Source: Duganella aceris
GTDB taxonomy: Bacteria; Pseudomonadota; Gammaproteobacteria; Burkholderiales; Burkholderiaceae_D
Direction: 5' to 3'
DNA: 64,000 nt
Assembly (NCBI RefSeq): GCF_011090165.1
Contig: NZ_JAADJT010000018.1
Coordinates: 19,592-83,591, forward strand
Part shown: positions 40,446 to 49,791 of the stretch, piece after piece
How positions within the stretch are numbered: the first letter of the stretch is position 1
How the letters are laid out: each line of letters starts with the position of its first letter
Position numbers and translations under genes: made by a program
Notes under the pieces: generated by a model
What the model saw: the letters and a program-made list of their open reading frames with translations, nothing else
What the model was told of the DNA's origin: nothing
The model's database searches: none

Positions 40446-43400
40446 ATGAAACAAATGCCACAAGACCTGCGCAAACAGACGCTGGATTTGGTCAACACAA
40501 GCAAACCTGCCGGCGATGGCAGCCAGATCGCGGCGCTGATCAGCGCCTGGCTCGGCTCCCTGGATGACGAAGACCTGGCGGGCACCTCGCCCGACAGCCT
40601 GGCGCCGGTCTTGTGGGATGGTTTCACCTTCGCTTCCAAGCGCACCGGCTCCGGCGCGCAGATCGCCCGGCTGCGCTACGCCGACGGCCGTGGCGGCACC
40701 GCCACCGCGCTGCTGATCCTGAACGACGACGCGCCTTACCTGGTCGACTCCATCGTCATGGCGATGCGCAAGCTGCACGTCACCGCCAACGGCGTATTGA
40801 ACTCGGTGCTGCCGGTCGCGCGCGACGCGGACGGCGTGGTGACGGCCGTCGGCAACGCCGGCGACAAGCTGGAATCGTATGTCCTGTGCCTGCTGTCGGA
40901 CGACCTGTCGGATGCGGAACTGGGCATGCTGGTCGAACGCATCGAGATGGTGTCGCGCGACGCCGCCGTGGTCCGCCGCGACAAGGCCGCGATGCAGGCG
41001 CACTTCAGCCGCATCGGCGCCGAAGCCGCCGCCAATGGTGAAGAAGGCAAGGAAGTCGCCGCCTTCCTGGAGTGGGCCAAGACCGAAGGCTTCGAGCCGT
41101 TCGGCTACGCCTACTACCAAGTCAAGCCGGGCGTGCGCGAGCTGGAACGCGACATCCCAAGCCGCATCGGCGTGCTGCAGGATACGTCGCATCCGGTTTA
41201 CGGCACCTGCCTGGCCAACATCCCGGGCGATTTCGACACGCTGTCGAAACGCGCCAACACGCTGTCCATCGTCAAGGCCGACGTCGAAGGCACGCTGCAC
41301 CGCGACCAGCAGTTGGACTTCATCGGCATCCGCCACACCGACGCGCAAGGCGCGATCCTCGGCGAATATTGCTTCGTCGGCCTGTTCACCCGCGCCGCCA
41401 CCGCCACGCCGCTGAACCGCCTGCCGTTCGCGCGCGGCCGCGTCGCCAAGGTGCTGAGCATCGCCGGCGTGCGCCAGGAAGGCTTCCGCGCCGAGAAGTT
41501 CATCGAGATCCTGGAATCGCTGCCGCGCACCGAAGCGCTGGAAGCGGAGCCGGAATGGCTGGCGGAAGTCTGCGGCGCCGTGGTGTCGCTGTACAAGCAG
41601 CCGCGCACCAAGGTGTTCGCCCGCCGCGACGTGTACGCACGTCACCTGAACGTGCTGGTCTACCTGCCGCGCGAGCGTTACAGCGCAAGCGTCGCTTCCG
41701 CGCTGGCCAGGACGCTGCAAGCCAGCTCCGGCGCCAACCATGTCAGCTCGCAGACGCTGGTGGCCGACGGTCCGCTGGCGCGCGTCTACCTGATCGCCCA
41801 CGGCGCGCGCTATCCGCTGGACCTGGAAACCGACATCCAGCAGCCGCTGACCTCCGTGCTGGACGGCTGGCACGATCAATTCTCCGAACTGGCCGACGCC
41901 GTGCCGAACGTGCCGGTGCGCGCGCACCTGCGCCGCATGTGCTCGACGCTGCCGATCGACTATGTCGCATCGACCGCGCCGCAAGCGGCCTTCCACGATT
42001 TGCAGGCGATCCTCGCCAACACCGATCCGTCGCGCGTCGATGCGCGCGTCGAGACCGTGGGCGACGCCACCACCATCCGCCTGTACTCGGTGGACCGCGT
42101 GCCGTCGCTGTCGACCATCCTGCCGGCGCTGCATAACGCCGGCGTGTCGATCGACCGCGAACAGGCGCACTCGATCCGCCTGGACGGCCAACGCCACTTC
42201 GTCACCAGCCTATCGGTGGACGCCGCCAGCGCCGCCAACCTGGCCAAGGCCGAAGTGGTGCCGGTGGCGCAGGAATTGTTCGCCGCGCTGTTCAACAACG
42301 AAGCCGAAGACGGCCGCCTGAACGGCCTGGTCATCGAAGGCGGCTTGAGCGTGCGCGAAGTACAGCTGGTGCGCGCCTACATGAGCTACTGGCGCCAGAC
42401 CGGCACCCGCTTCTCGGTACGCTACATCGCCGAGACGCTGCGCAAGCAGCCGGCCATCGTCAAGGAACTGGTGGACGCCTTCCTGCAACGCTTCGACCCT
42501 GCGCTGGACGACGCCACCCGCGCCGCCGCGCTGGACACGCTGGCCGCCATCAAGGGCCGCCTGCCCGCGATCAACCACGCCGACAGCGAAGAGGTGCTGG
42601 GCGCGATGATCGACCTGATCTCGGCGACGCTGCGCACCAACTACTTCCAGAACAATCAAAAGGGCGACAAGATCATCTTCAAGTTCGACACCAGCAATCT
42701 GTCGCTGGTGCCGGAACCGCGCCCGTTCCGCGAGATCTTCGTGTTCTCGCGCCGCTTCGAAGGCCTGCACCTGCGCGGCGGCCCGGTCGCGCGCGGCGGG
42801 CTGCGCTGGTCGGACCGGATGGAAGACTACCGCACCGAAGTCCTCGGCCTGGTCAAGGCGCAGATGGTGAAGAACGCCGTCATCGTGCCGGCCGGCGCCA
42901 AGGGCGGCTTCGTTTGCAAGCAGATGCCGAAGGACGCCGTGCGTGAAACCATCGCGGCCGAAGGCGAAGCCGTGTACCGCCTGTTCATCGCCAGCCTGCT
43001 GGAAATGACCGACAACCGCGTGCTGGGCAAGATCGTGTCGCCGGCGGACACCGTCTGCTACGACGGCAACGATCCTTACCTGGTGGTGGCGGCCGACAAG
43101 GGTACCGCGACCTTCTCCGACATCGCCAACAGCATTGCGGTGGAACGCGGCTTCTGGCTGGGCGACGCATTCGCGTCGGGCGGCTCGAACGGCTACGACC
43201 ACAAGAAGATGGGCATCACCGCCAAGGGCGCGTTCGAAGCGGTCAAGCGCCACTTCTACGAGATGGACCACGACATCCACGCCACGCCGGTGACCATGGT
43301 CGGCGTCGGCGACATGTCCGGCGACGTGTTCGGCAACGGCGCGCTGCTGTCGCGCAAGCTGAAAATCGTCGCGGCCTTCGACCACCGCCACATCTTCCTC

Positions 43401-45158
43401 GATCCGAATCCGGACATGGAGCAATCCTTCATTGAACGCGAGCGCATGTTCGCGCTGCCGCGCTCCTCGTGGGACGACTACAACAAGGAACTGATCTCGG
43501 CCGGCGGTGGCGTGTATCCGCGTACCGCGCGCAGCATCGCGTTGTCGCCGCAGATCCGCGCCGTGCTGGACATCGAAGAGACCTCGCTGCCGCCGGAAGA
43601 ACTGATGCACCGCATCATGCTGGCGCCGGTCGACCTGTTCTACAACGGCGGCATTGGCACCTACATCAAGGCGTCGACCGAATCGCACGCGCAGGTCAAG
43701 GACCGCGCCAACGACAACATCCGCGTCGACGGCAATCAGCTGCGCTGCAAGGTGGTGGCGGAAGGCGGCAACCTGGGCGCGACCCAGTCCGGCCGTATCG
43801 AATTCGCGCTGGCGGGCGGCCGTATCTTCACCGATGCGATCGACAACTCGGCCGGCGTGGATTGCTCCGACCATGAAGTGAACGCGAAGATGTGGCTGGA
43901 CGTGGAAATGAACGCCGGCCAGTTGAGCGAGGCGGACCGCAACCGCGTGCTGAACGAAATGACCGCCGACATCGAACGCCTGGTCCTGCGCGACAACACG
44001 CTGCAAACGCAGCTGCTGGTGCGCGAGGCGCAGGCACAGACCGACGCCGCCGTGCAGGATGGCTACGCATCGCTGATCGCCTTCCTGGAAGAAGAGGGCG
44101 CGCTGTCGCGCGAACTGGAGCAGCTGCCGTCGGTGGCCGAACTGGCGCGCCGCAAGGCGGACGGCCGTGGCCTGACCACGCCGGAACTGGCGGTGGTGAT
44201 CGCCAACGTCAAGAACCGCTACAAGCGCATCCTGTCGGCGCTGCCGCTGACGGAAAACAGCTGGGCCGAGTCGGTGCTGAAGCCGTACTTCCCCGACCTG
44301 CTGGTGGCGACCCGTCCTGCGCTGGCGCATCCGCTGGCCAACGCCATCCTGGCGACCGTGCTGGCCAACGAATCGGTCAACCGCTGCGGTCCGCTGATGC
44401 TGCGCCAGCTGGCCGGCGAGCATGGCGTCGATGAGTCGGATGTGATCCTGGCGTGGGGCCAGGCCTGGTCCGCACTGAACCTGGCGCCGATCTTCGGCGC
44501 GCTGGATGCCGATGCGCTGAAGGTGCCGCGCGCCGTGTCGATCAAGGTCGATGGCCGCACCCGTGTGTTGCAGAAGGCTGTCATCGAGGGCGCGCTGTCG
44601 GTGCCCGCCGAGCAGCTGACCAATGGTGTCGCGGAGTTGACCAAGCTGTTCGCCAAGCCGGAAACGCTGGTGCAGCTGACGCCTGCCGACGGCCAGTCGG
44701 ATGCCGACATCACCGCCGGCCTGCGCACGGAATTCGTTCTGGCGTGGAAGGCGGTCGATGCGATCGAATCGGTGGCGGCGTTTGTGTTCGCGGCGCTGTC
44801 GGTGTCGCGTCCGGAAGGCATGGATTTGCCGGCCTTCCTGCAAGTGGGCCTGGCGCTGCGCGCGCAGGTCGGCATCGATACGCTGGAACGCGGCTTGAAG
44901 CTGCCGGCCGTCAGCCGTTCGCAGGAACATCTGCGCAGCTACGCGCAGAACGCGCTGCGCCGCACGCAGCAACGTTTGCTGGCGCAGGTGCTGCGTCAGG
45001 CGACAGGCGAGCATACGGCGGCGGAGGCGGTGGAAGTCGTCGCCAACACGCTGGGCCTGTCGGGCTACGCGGCGGCGACGGACCTGGAGCAGGCGATGCT
45101 GGATGTGTGGGCATTGTCGGAGGCGACCAACGCCGGCACCGCGCCGTTGGTGGCTTGA
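40446..45158 (+). CDS. gdhB: NAD-specific glutamate dehydrogenase, large type
   Basis: 1570 residues, the about 180-kDa class. Oxidises glutamate to 2-oxoglutarate and ammonia in the cytoplasm, an exit from arginine catabolism. A long N-terminal regulatory half (ACT-like segments) precedes the catalytic domain: RGGPVARGGLRWSDRMEDYR, the lysine-bearing KNAVIVPAGAKGGFV, PYLVVAADKGTATFSDIAN, GDMSGDVFGNGALLS and NGGIGTYIKAS. It sits 108 nt after astB with TTGGAGAA just ahead of the ATG and a TAATAT-like -10 in the gap, so it may have its own promoter too. In P. aeruginosa the equivalent gene is arginine-induced through ArgR. Confidence 0.95.
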   Translation: MKQMPQDLRKQTLDLVNTSKPAGDGSQIAALISAWLGSLDDEDLAGTSPDSLAPVLWDGFTFASKRTGSGAQIARLRYADGRGGTATALLILNDDAPYLVDSIVMAMRKLHVTANGVLNSVLPVARDADGVVTAVGNAGDKLESYVLCLLSDDLSDAELGMLVERIEMVSRDAAVVRRDKAAMQAHFSRIGAEAAANGEEGKEVAAFLEWAKTEGFEPFGYAYYQVKPGVRELERDIPSRIGVLQDTSHPVYGTCLANIPGDFDTLSKRANTLSIVKADVEGTLHRDQQLDFIGIRHTDAQGAILGEYCFVGLFTRAATATPLNRLPFARGRVAKVLSIAGVRQEGFRAEKFIEILESLPRTEALEAEPEWLAEVCGAVVSLYKQPRTKVFARRDVYARHLNVLVYLPRERYSASVASALARTLQASSGANHVSSQTLVADGPLARVYLIAHGARYPLDLETDIQQPLTSVLDGWHDQFSELADAVPNVPVRAHLRRMCSTLPIDYVASTAPQAAFHDLQAILANTDPSRVDARVETVGDATTIRLYSVDRVPSLSTILPALHNAGVSIDREQAHSIRLDGQRHFVTSLSVDAASAANLAKAEVVPVAQELFAALFNNEAEDGRLNGLVIEGGLSVREVQLVRAYMSYWRQTGTRFSVRYIAETLRKQPAIVKELVDAFLQRFDPALDDATRAAALDTLAAIKGRLPAINHADSEEVLGAMIDLISATLRTNYFQNNQKGDKIIFKFDTSNLSLVPEPRPFREIFVFSRRFEGLHLRGGPVARGGLRWSDRMEDYRTEVLGLVKAQMVKNAVIVPAGAKGGFVCKQMPKDAVRETIAAEGEAVYRLFIASLLEMTDNRVLGKIVSPADTVCYDGNDPYLVVAADKGTATFSDIANSIAVERGFWLGDAFASGGSNGYDHKKMGITAKGAFEAVKRHFYEMDHDIHATPVTMVGVGDMSGDVFGNGALLSRKLKIVAAFDHRHIFLDPNPDMEQSFIERERMFALPRSSWDDYNKELISAGGGVYPRTARSIALSPQIRAVLDIEETSLPPEELMHRIMLAPVDLFYNGGIGTYIKASTESHAQVKDRANDNIRVDGNQLRCKVVAEGGNLGATQSGRIEFALAGGRIFTDAIDNSAGVDCSDHEVNAKMWLDVEMNAGQLSEADRNRVLNEMTADIERLVLRDNTLQTQLLVREAQAQTDAAVQDGYASLIAFLEEEGALSRELEQLPSVAELARRKADGRGLTTPELAVVIANVKNRYKRILSALPLTENSWAESVLKPYFPDLLVATRPALAHPLANAILATVLANESVNRCGPLMLRQLAGEHGVDESDVILAWGQAWSALNLAPIFGALDADALKVPRAVSIKVDGRTRVLQKAVIEGALSVPAEQLTNGVAELTKLFAKPETLVQLTPADGQSDADITAGLRTEFVLAWKAVDAIESVAAFVFAALSVSRPEGMDLPAFLQVGLALRAQVGIDTLERGLKLPAVSRSQEHLRSYAQNALRRTQQRLLAQVLRQATGEHTAAEAVEVVANTLGLSGYAAATDLEQAMLDVWALSEATNAGTAPLVA

Positions 45159-45162
45159 GCGT

Positions 45163-46164
45163 ATGAGCCAGTTGCCCGCAGCCTTGCCGGAAGCCGTACG
45201 CGCCCTCGCTGAAGCGGATTTCAGCGCGGTGGCGTCGCGGTTCACGGCGGCCGGTTTTGCGGTGACGCAGCCGGCCGACGGCATCCTGACCATCAAGGCC
45301 GTCGGCCAACAGGACGCGGCGCGCGCCAGCGTGCTGATCTCGGTCGGCGTGCACGGCGACGAGACGGGGCCGATCGAGATGGTGGCGTATCTGCTGGACG
45401 CCCTGTCGCACCAGGCGTCCGCGCTGGCGGTCAACCTGATGCTCTGCGTCGGCAACATCGGTGCGATCCGCAACGGCAAGCGTTTCATCGACGCGGACTT
45501 GAACCGCATGTTCCGTGTCGAACGCGGCACGCTGGCCGGAACCGCCGAGGCGGCGCGCGCCGACGCGATGATCGCGGCGACCAGCGCCTTCTTCGCCGAC
45601 GCGGGGCCGGTGCGCTGGCATCTGGATCTGCATACGGCGATACGGCCGTCGGTGTATCCGACCTTCGCCATCGTCCCCGAGATCATCGCCGACGCGCCGC
45701 GCCGCACGCTGATCGAGTGGCTTGGTTTGGCCGGTATCGGCGCGGTGATCATGAATCCGGCTTCGGTCGGCACCTACAGTTATTACTCGGCCGAGCACCA
45801 CGGCGCCGCCGGCACCACGGTGGAGCTGGGGCGCATCGGCACCCTGGGTCAGAACGACCTGGCGCAATTCACCGGTGCCTCGCTGGCGCTGGACGATCTG
45901 CTGCGCGGCGCGGCCAGGCGCGAGGCGAAGCAGATGCCGCACGTGTTCAACACCGCGCGCCAGATCATCAAGTTGAGCGACCAGTTCCAGATGGCGTTCG
46001 GCAAAGACACGCACAACTTCACGGCGCTGAAGCAGGGCGAGGAGATCGCGCGCGACGGCGACACCGTCTACACGGTGCAGCATCCCGAGGAGCTGGTGGT
46101 GTTTCCCAATCCCGACGTCCGCGTCGGGCTGCGCGCCGGCTTGATGGTGGTGCGCGTTTCCTGA
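45163..46164 (+). CDS. astE: Succinylglutamate desuccinylase
   Basis: 333 residues, zinc-dependent last step: succinylglutamate to succinate and glutamate. The zinc site is HGDETGPIE (His, Glu) and the later His of RWHLDLHTAIRPS; the catalytic Glu is in TTVELGRIG. DADLNRMFR is another AstE/AspA family mark. The ATG, four bases after the gdhB stop, is used; upstream in-frame codons lie inside gdhB. Its position after gdhB closes the pathway in one transcription unit. Confidence 0.93.
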   Translation: MSQLPAALPEAVRALAEADFSAVASRFTAAGFAVTQPADGILTIKAVGQQDAARASVLISVGVHGDETGPIEMVAYLLDALSHQASALAVNLMLCVGNIGAIRNGKRFIDADLNRMFRVERGTLAGTAEAARADAMIAATSAFFADAGPVRWHLDLHTAIRPSVYPTFAIVPEIIADAPRRTLIEWLGLAGIGAVIMNPASVGTYSYYSAEHHGAAGTTVELGRIGTLGQNDLAQFTGASLALDDLLRGAARREAKQMPHVFNTARQIIKLSDQFQMAFGKDTHNFTALKQGEEIARDGDTVYTVQHPEELVVFPNPDVRVGLRAGLMVVRVS

Positions 46165-46256
46165 GCTTTACCCGCCTTTACACTTCGCGGGATCATGGTT
46201 ACATGGATTAGTTCGTTAACAGGAATAACATTGTCCTCAATAGCGGAGTAAGAACC

Positions 46257-46778
46257 ATGACAGCAATCAGCGGCGTTTCAAGCAGCAGCACGCAAGCCAC
46301 CACGTTCGATCCAGCGAAGGGCGCGGCGCGCTTCGCCGCCAAGGTGTTCGGCGACATGGACAGCGACAAGGACGGCAAGGTCAACAAGGAAGAATTCGTC
46401 TCCGGCCTGACCTCCAAAGGCGTCTCGACCGAGGATGCGACCAAGCAGTTCGACGCCATCGACAAACAGAAATCCGGCTCGATCACGCAGTCCGACCTGG
46501 AGACCGCGATCAAGAGCGGCGACTTCACGCCACCGAAACCGCCGGCCGGCACCGGCGGTGCGGAAGGCGCGCAAGGCGGCGCCAAACCGGCGGGCGGTGC
46601 CGGCGGAGCAGGGGGCGCCGGTGGCGCCAGCAGCGCGGCCAAGACCTACGAAGCCGCCGACAAGAACGAAGACGGCAGCGTCTCCGCCCAGGAGCAGCTG
46701 GTCTACAACATCTCCCACCCATCGGAAAAAACCTCCGACAGCAGCAAAATCGGCGGCAACATCGACCAGATGGCCTGA
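46257..46778 (+). CDS. EF-hand protein with Gly/Ala-rich linker
   Basis: 173 residues, no obvious signal peptide or membrane helix. Two good calcium-binding loops are visible: DMDSDKDGKVNKEEF (about 35-49) and AADKNEDGSVSAQEQL (near 140); a third, IDKQKSGSITQSDLE (about 64-78), has a weaker loop. Between them lies a PPKPPAGTGG stretch then repeated GGAGGAGG (about 88-125). GGAG stands before the ATG. Similar bacterial EF-hand proteins are thought to buffer or sense calcium; the role is unknown. It stands alone after astE. Confidence 0.75.
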   Translation: MTAISGVSSSSTQATTFDPAKGAARFAAKVFGDMDSDKDGKVNKEEFVSGLTSKGVSTEDATKQFDAIDKQKSGSITQSDLETAIKSGDFTPPKPPAGTGGAEGAQGGAKPAGGAGGAGGAGGASSAAKTYEAADKNEDGSVSAQEQLVYNISHPSEKTSDSSKIGGNIDQMA

Positions 46779-46837
46779 CGACGCGCATTCGGCGTAGCGA
46801 CTATACTCTCCCTGTATTCAAACAACAGGAGTGGATC

Positions 46838-47347
46838 ATGTCGCTATCGATGTATAGAGTTTCGGTGCCCGTGTTTGTGCGCGGGTTGAATGTGTTGGCG
46901 GATTTGTTGAAGAAGGCGGAGGCCCACGTCGAGCAGCAGGGGGCGGTGCCGGATGCGATTCTCTCGGCGCGGCTGGCCGATGATATGTTGCCGCTTTCGG
47001 CGCAAGTGCAGCGCGCCAGCGATACGTCGAAGCTGTCGGTGGAGCGCCTCAGCGGCGTGGCGGCGCCTAAATTTGAAGACAACGAGACTTCGTTCGATCA
47101 ACTGCAACAGCGCATCGCCAACACCATCGCCTATTTGAACACCGTCGATGCGGCGCAGTTCGACGGCAGCGGCGAGCGCGTGATCAAACTGAATTGGGGT
47201 AAATTCCAGCCCGAGTTCACCGGCGAGGATTATCTGCTGACCTTCGCGCTGCCGAATTTCTACTTCCATATCGCCACCGCGCACGGCATCCTGCGCAACC
47301 AAGGCGTGCCGGTCGGCAAGCTGGACTACATCGGCGCGACGCTTTAA
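46838..47347 (+). CDS. DUF1993-family protein
   Basis: 169 residues, all-helical, resembling the DinB-like four-helix fold. Family marks are MYRVSVPVFVRGLNVLADLLKKAE at the start, LADDMLPLSAQVQRASDT, FDQLQQRIANTIAYL, and ALPNFYFHIATAHGILRNQG near the end. No function established to my knowledge. A TATACT element at 46802-46807 could be its -10. Its stop overlaps a small minus-strand membrane gene. Confidence 0.82.
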   Translation: MSLSMYRVSVPVFVRGLNVLADLLKKAEAHVEQQGAVPDAILSARLADDMLPLSAQVQRASDTSKLSVERLSGVAAPKFEDNETSFDQLQQRIANTIAYLNTVDAAQFDGSGERVIKLNWGKFQPEFTGEDYLLTFALPNFYFHIATAHGILRNQGVPVGKLDYIGATL

Positions 47348-47460
47348 GCGCGCACCATCAGCGCGGTGATCGTGGCGGCCAGGCCGATCAGCACCAGGGC
47401 GGCGCCCGCCACTGCTGGATGGAAACGGCGGGATACGGTCGGGATTTTTTTGATAGGCAT
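47344..47460 (-). CDS. Very small membrane protein (38 aa)
   Basis: Reads MPIKKIPTVSRRFHPAVAG and then a single hydrophobic helix (AALVLIGLAATITALMV) with a two-residue tail. Basic N-terminus and one helix are typical of small inner-membrane proteins. CGGAG is 6 nt ahead of the ATG. A longer in-frame version beginning at 47532 lacks a ribosome site. The stop overlaps the convergent DUF1993 gene by 4 nt. Confidence 0.5.
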   Translation of the reverse strand: MPIKKIPTVSRRFHPAVAGAALVLIGLAATITALMVRA

Positions 47461-47648
47461 GGCTGGCTCCGTCTTGGCTGTAAGTAACACTTGGCTCAAG
47501 AGTATCTTGTTGAGCCTTTGGCATCTATACACCGCGCTGTATCAAAAGTAAGCAACTGTAACGCCGCCTTGTGGGCACTGATGCGCCTTCGCACAGTGAG
47601 TTGTTTTTCTGGCACAAAATTACTTTATGGGGACAGGCTGGAAAGCCC

Positions 47649-47654
47649 TATAAT
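47649..47654 (+). promoter_or_regulatory. -10 element of the amino-acid permease promoter
   Basis: Perfect TATAAT, 43 nt ahead of the GTG start of the permease. No convincing -35 hexamer at the normal distance. The rest of the 47461-47696 gap shows no other element I can identify. Confidence 0.5.
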
Positions 47655-47696
47655 CGCTGTGTTTTTGCCCGAACATATTTCCCACAAGGATAGCCT

Positions 47697-49151
47697 GTGA
47701 ACCAAACGCTGGTCCAGAAACTGACCCGTACCAAGCCGGTCGTCAATACAGTTGAAAACGCCCCCTCCAGCAACGGTCTGCATCGCTCGATCGGCCTGTT
47801 CCCCCTGACCATGATCGGCGTCGGCGCCACGATCGGCACCGGCATTTTCTTCACGATGGTGGAGGCCGTTCCCAAGGCCGGCCCATCCGTGATCCTGTCG
47901 TTCCTGATCGCCGCCATCACCGCCGGCCTGACCGCGCTGTGCTACGCCGAGCTGTCGTTCCGCATTCCGGCATCCGGATCGTCGTACTCGTTCGCCTACG
48001 CGACCGTCGGCGAGTTCCTGGCCTTCATCATGGCCGCCTGCCTGCTGCTCGAATACGGGCTGGCCGCCAGCGCCACCGCGATCGGCTGGTCGGACTACCT
48101 GAACAACTTCCTCAACAACGCCTTCGGCTGGCACATCCCCGAGATGCTGCGCTCGCCGATGATCGTCTCCACCGCGCACGGCATTGAGCTTCGCGGCGGC
48201 CATATCAACCTGCCGCCGATCCTGCTGGTCTGCCTGTGCTGCGTGCTGCTGATCCGCGGCACCAAGGAGTCGGCCACCACCAACGCCATCATGGTGATGA
48301 TCAAGCTGGCGATCCTGATCTTCTTCGTGGTGATCGCGTTCTCCGGTTTTGATATAAACAATTTCCATCCATTCTTCAGCCCCGACAACGGCGTTCACTA
48401 CACCGGCATGGCCGGCGTGACGGCGGCGGCGGCGACCGTGTTCTTCTCCTTCATCGGCCTCGACACCGTGGCCACCGCCGGCGAGGAAGTGCGCAACCCG
48501 ACCCGCAACTTGCCGATCGGTATCCTGTCGGCGCTGGGCATCGTGACCGTGTTCTACATGCTGGTGGCGGTGGCGGCGATGGGCGCGCAGCCGGCGCACA
48601 AGTTCGCCGGGCAGGAAGCCGGCCTGGCCGTGATCCTGCAAAACGTCACCGGCAAGACCTGGCCGGCGCTGGTGCTGGCGGCCGGCGCGGTGATTTCGGT
48701 GTTCAGCGTGACGCTGGTGACGATCTACGGCCAGACCCGCATCCTGTACGCGATCTCCAAGGACGGCCTGATTTCGCCGGCGTTCAAGAAGGTCAATGCG
48801 CGCACCGCGTCGCCGGTGCAGAACACGCTGATCGTGTCGATCGTGGTCGGCCTGGTGGCCGGCTTCGTCGACGCGACCTTCCTGTGGGACATGGTCAGCA
48901 TGGGCACGCTGACGGCGTTCATCGTGGTGTCGCTGGCGGTGCCGGTGATGCGCGCCAAGGAGGGCGCTTCGGCGGTCAAGGGCTTCCGCGTGCCGTTCGG
49001 TCCCTATGTGGTGCCGGGCCTGAGCATCAGCGCATGCCTGTATTTGATGTTCGGCCTGTCGATGACGACCTACACCATCTTCATCATCTGGATGACGGCG
49101 GCGATCCTGACTTACTTCCTGTACGGGATGCGCAATTCGCGTTTGAACTGA
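47697..49151 (+). CDS. APC-family amino acid permease, cationic amino acid transporter type
   Basis: 484 residues, about 12-14 helices. GLFPLTMIGVGATIGTGIFF is the APC helix-1 substrate-binding turn; PKAGPSVILSFLIAAITAG, SFRIPASGSSYSFAYATVGE, FFSFIGLDTVATAGEEVRNP and the C-terminal FRVPFGPYVVPGL resemble CAT-type transporters for arginine, lysine and related amino acids. GTG start with AAGGA 7 nt ahead. Cationic substrate is an inference from similarity and from the arginine operon close by. Confidence 0.8.
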   Translation: MNQTLVQKLTRTKPVVNTVENAPSSNGLHRSIGLFPLTMIGVGATIGTGIFFTMVEAVPKAGPSVILSFLIAAITAGLTALCYAELSFRIPASGSSYSFAYATVGEFLAFIMAACLLLEYGLAASATAIGWSDYLNNFLNNAFGWHIPEMLRSPMIVSTAHGIELRGGHINLPPILLVCLCCVLLIRGTKESATTNAIMVMIKLAILIFFVVIAFSGFDINNFHPFFSPDNGVHYTGMAGVTAAAATVFFSFIGLDTVATAGEEVRNPTRNLPIGILSALGIVTVFYMLVAVAAMGAQPAHKFAGQEAGLAVILQNVTGKTWPALVLAAGAVISVFSVTLVTIYGQTRILYAISKDGLISPAFKKVNARTASPVQNTLIVSIVVGLVAGFVDATFLWDMVSMGTLTAFIVVSLAVPVMRAKEGASAVKGFRVPFGPYVVPGLSISACLYLMFGLSMTTYTIFIIWMTAAILTYFLYGMRNSRLN

Positions 49152-49164
49152 TCGCGCGAACGTA

Positions 49165-49201
49165 AAAAAGCCCCGGCCGCTTGTGCGCGCCGGGGCTTTT
49201 T
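49165..49201. terminator. Bidirectional Rho-independent terminator
   Basis: AAAAAGCCCCGGC (49165-49177) and GCCGGGGCTTTTT (49189-49201) form a perfect stem with A and T runs, ending both the permease gene and the minus-strand small-protein genes. Confidence 0.93.
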
Positions 49202-49222
49202 GCCATTTTGTCCGGTAACGAA

Positions 49223-49321
49223 TTACGCTTCGTTTTTCTCAGGCTTGGCGCCGAGGTACAGACGCAGGACGAGGCCGGACAGGGCGATGGCGGCAGGCAG
49301 GTTTTCGATGATGGTCAGCAT
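49223..49321 (-). CDS. Very small membrane protein (32 aa)
   Basis: MLTIIENLPAAIALSGLVL then RLYLGAKPEKNEA: one hydrophobic helix and a charged tail. GGAGATC sits at correct distance ahead of the ATG, and a terminator follows on the same strand. It lies 27 nt downstream of the 49349-49606 gene, so the two probably form an operon. No family recognised. Confidence 0.55.
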   Translation of the reverse strand: MLTIIENLPAAIALSGLVLRLYLGAKPEKNEA

Positions 49322-49348
49322 GGTGATCTCCAGTAAAGTGAAATTCGA

Positions 49349-49606
49349 TTAACCGCGGGATGCGAAGAAGCGCAGCTCGGCGGACAGGCTAGGCGAGTGG
49401 CGTTCGCAGTCGTTTGCCATGCGGGTCAGCCACCAGATGGTTTCTTCTTTGTTGCGCTGCGAAACAACCGGTTCCGCAGCGGCAGCCGCTTGCGGCTTGA
49501 CGGCGAACAGTGCGGCGACCAGCTGACGTACAGCGGCGGCAACATTGCTTGCATAGCTAGGGGTGGTGTCAAAGTCGTTGTACGACAGGTTGTTCGTTGC
49601 GCTCAT
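49349..49606 (-). CDS. Small hypothetical protein (85 aa)
   Basis: Begins MSATNNLSYNDFDTTPS; contains an amphipathic Ala/Val stretch (NVAAAVRQLVAALFAV, about 21-36), an Ala run, and a conserved-looking C-terminus KEETIWWLTRMANDCERHSP followed by LSAELRFFASRG. GGAG is 6 nt ahead of the ATG at 49606; an in-frame ATG at 49618 overlaps it and lacks one. Not recognised. First gene of a two-gene small-protein operon. Confidence 0.55.
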   Translation of the reverse strand: MSATNNLSYNDFDTTPSYASNVAAAVRQLVAALFAVKPQAAAAAEPVVSQRNKEETIWWLTRMANDCERHSPSLSAELRFFASRG

Positions 49607-49791
49607 CTGAAGCTCCATGAATGTTCGTTTGTTGCGTTGCAGTATGCGCGGATTCCAGTAATAAGAAAACTTTTGATTTGTGATACGTGCCATTAGTTTT
49701 CTATATAACTGGGTGTTTTTCCTATGAGGAGTCGATTCTGAAGGGCAACTATTTAATGCGGGATTTTTTCGCCGGGTAGCTGCATTCGGGT

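Noticed and set aside
42210..45773. 1187-residue minus-strand open frame
   Set aside because: It is antisense to gdhB, an unmistakable 1570-residue enzyme, and has the His/Arg/Gln-rich composition of a GC-rich shadow frame.
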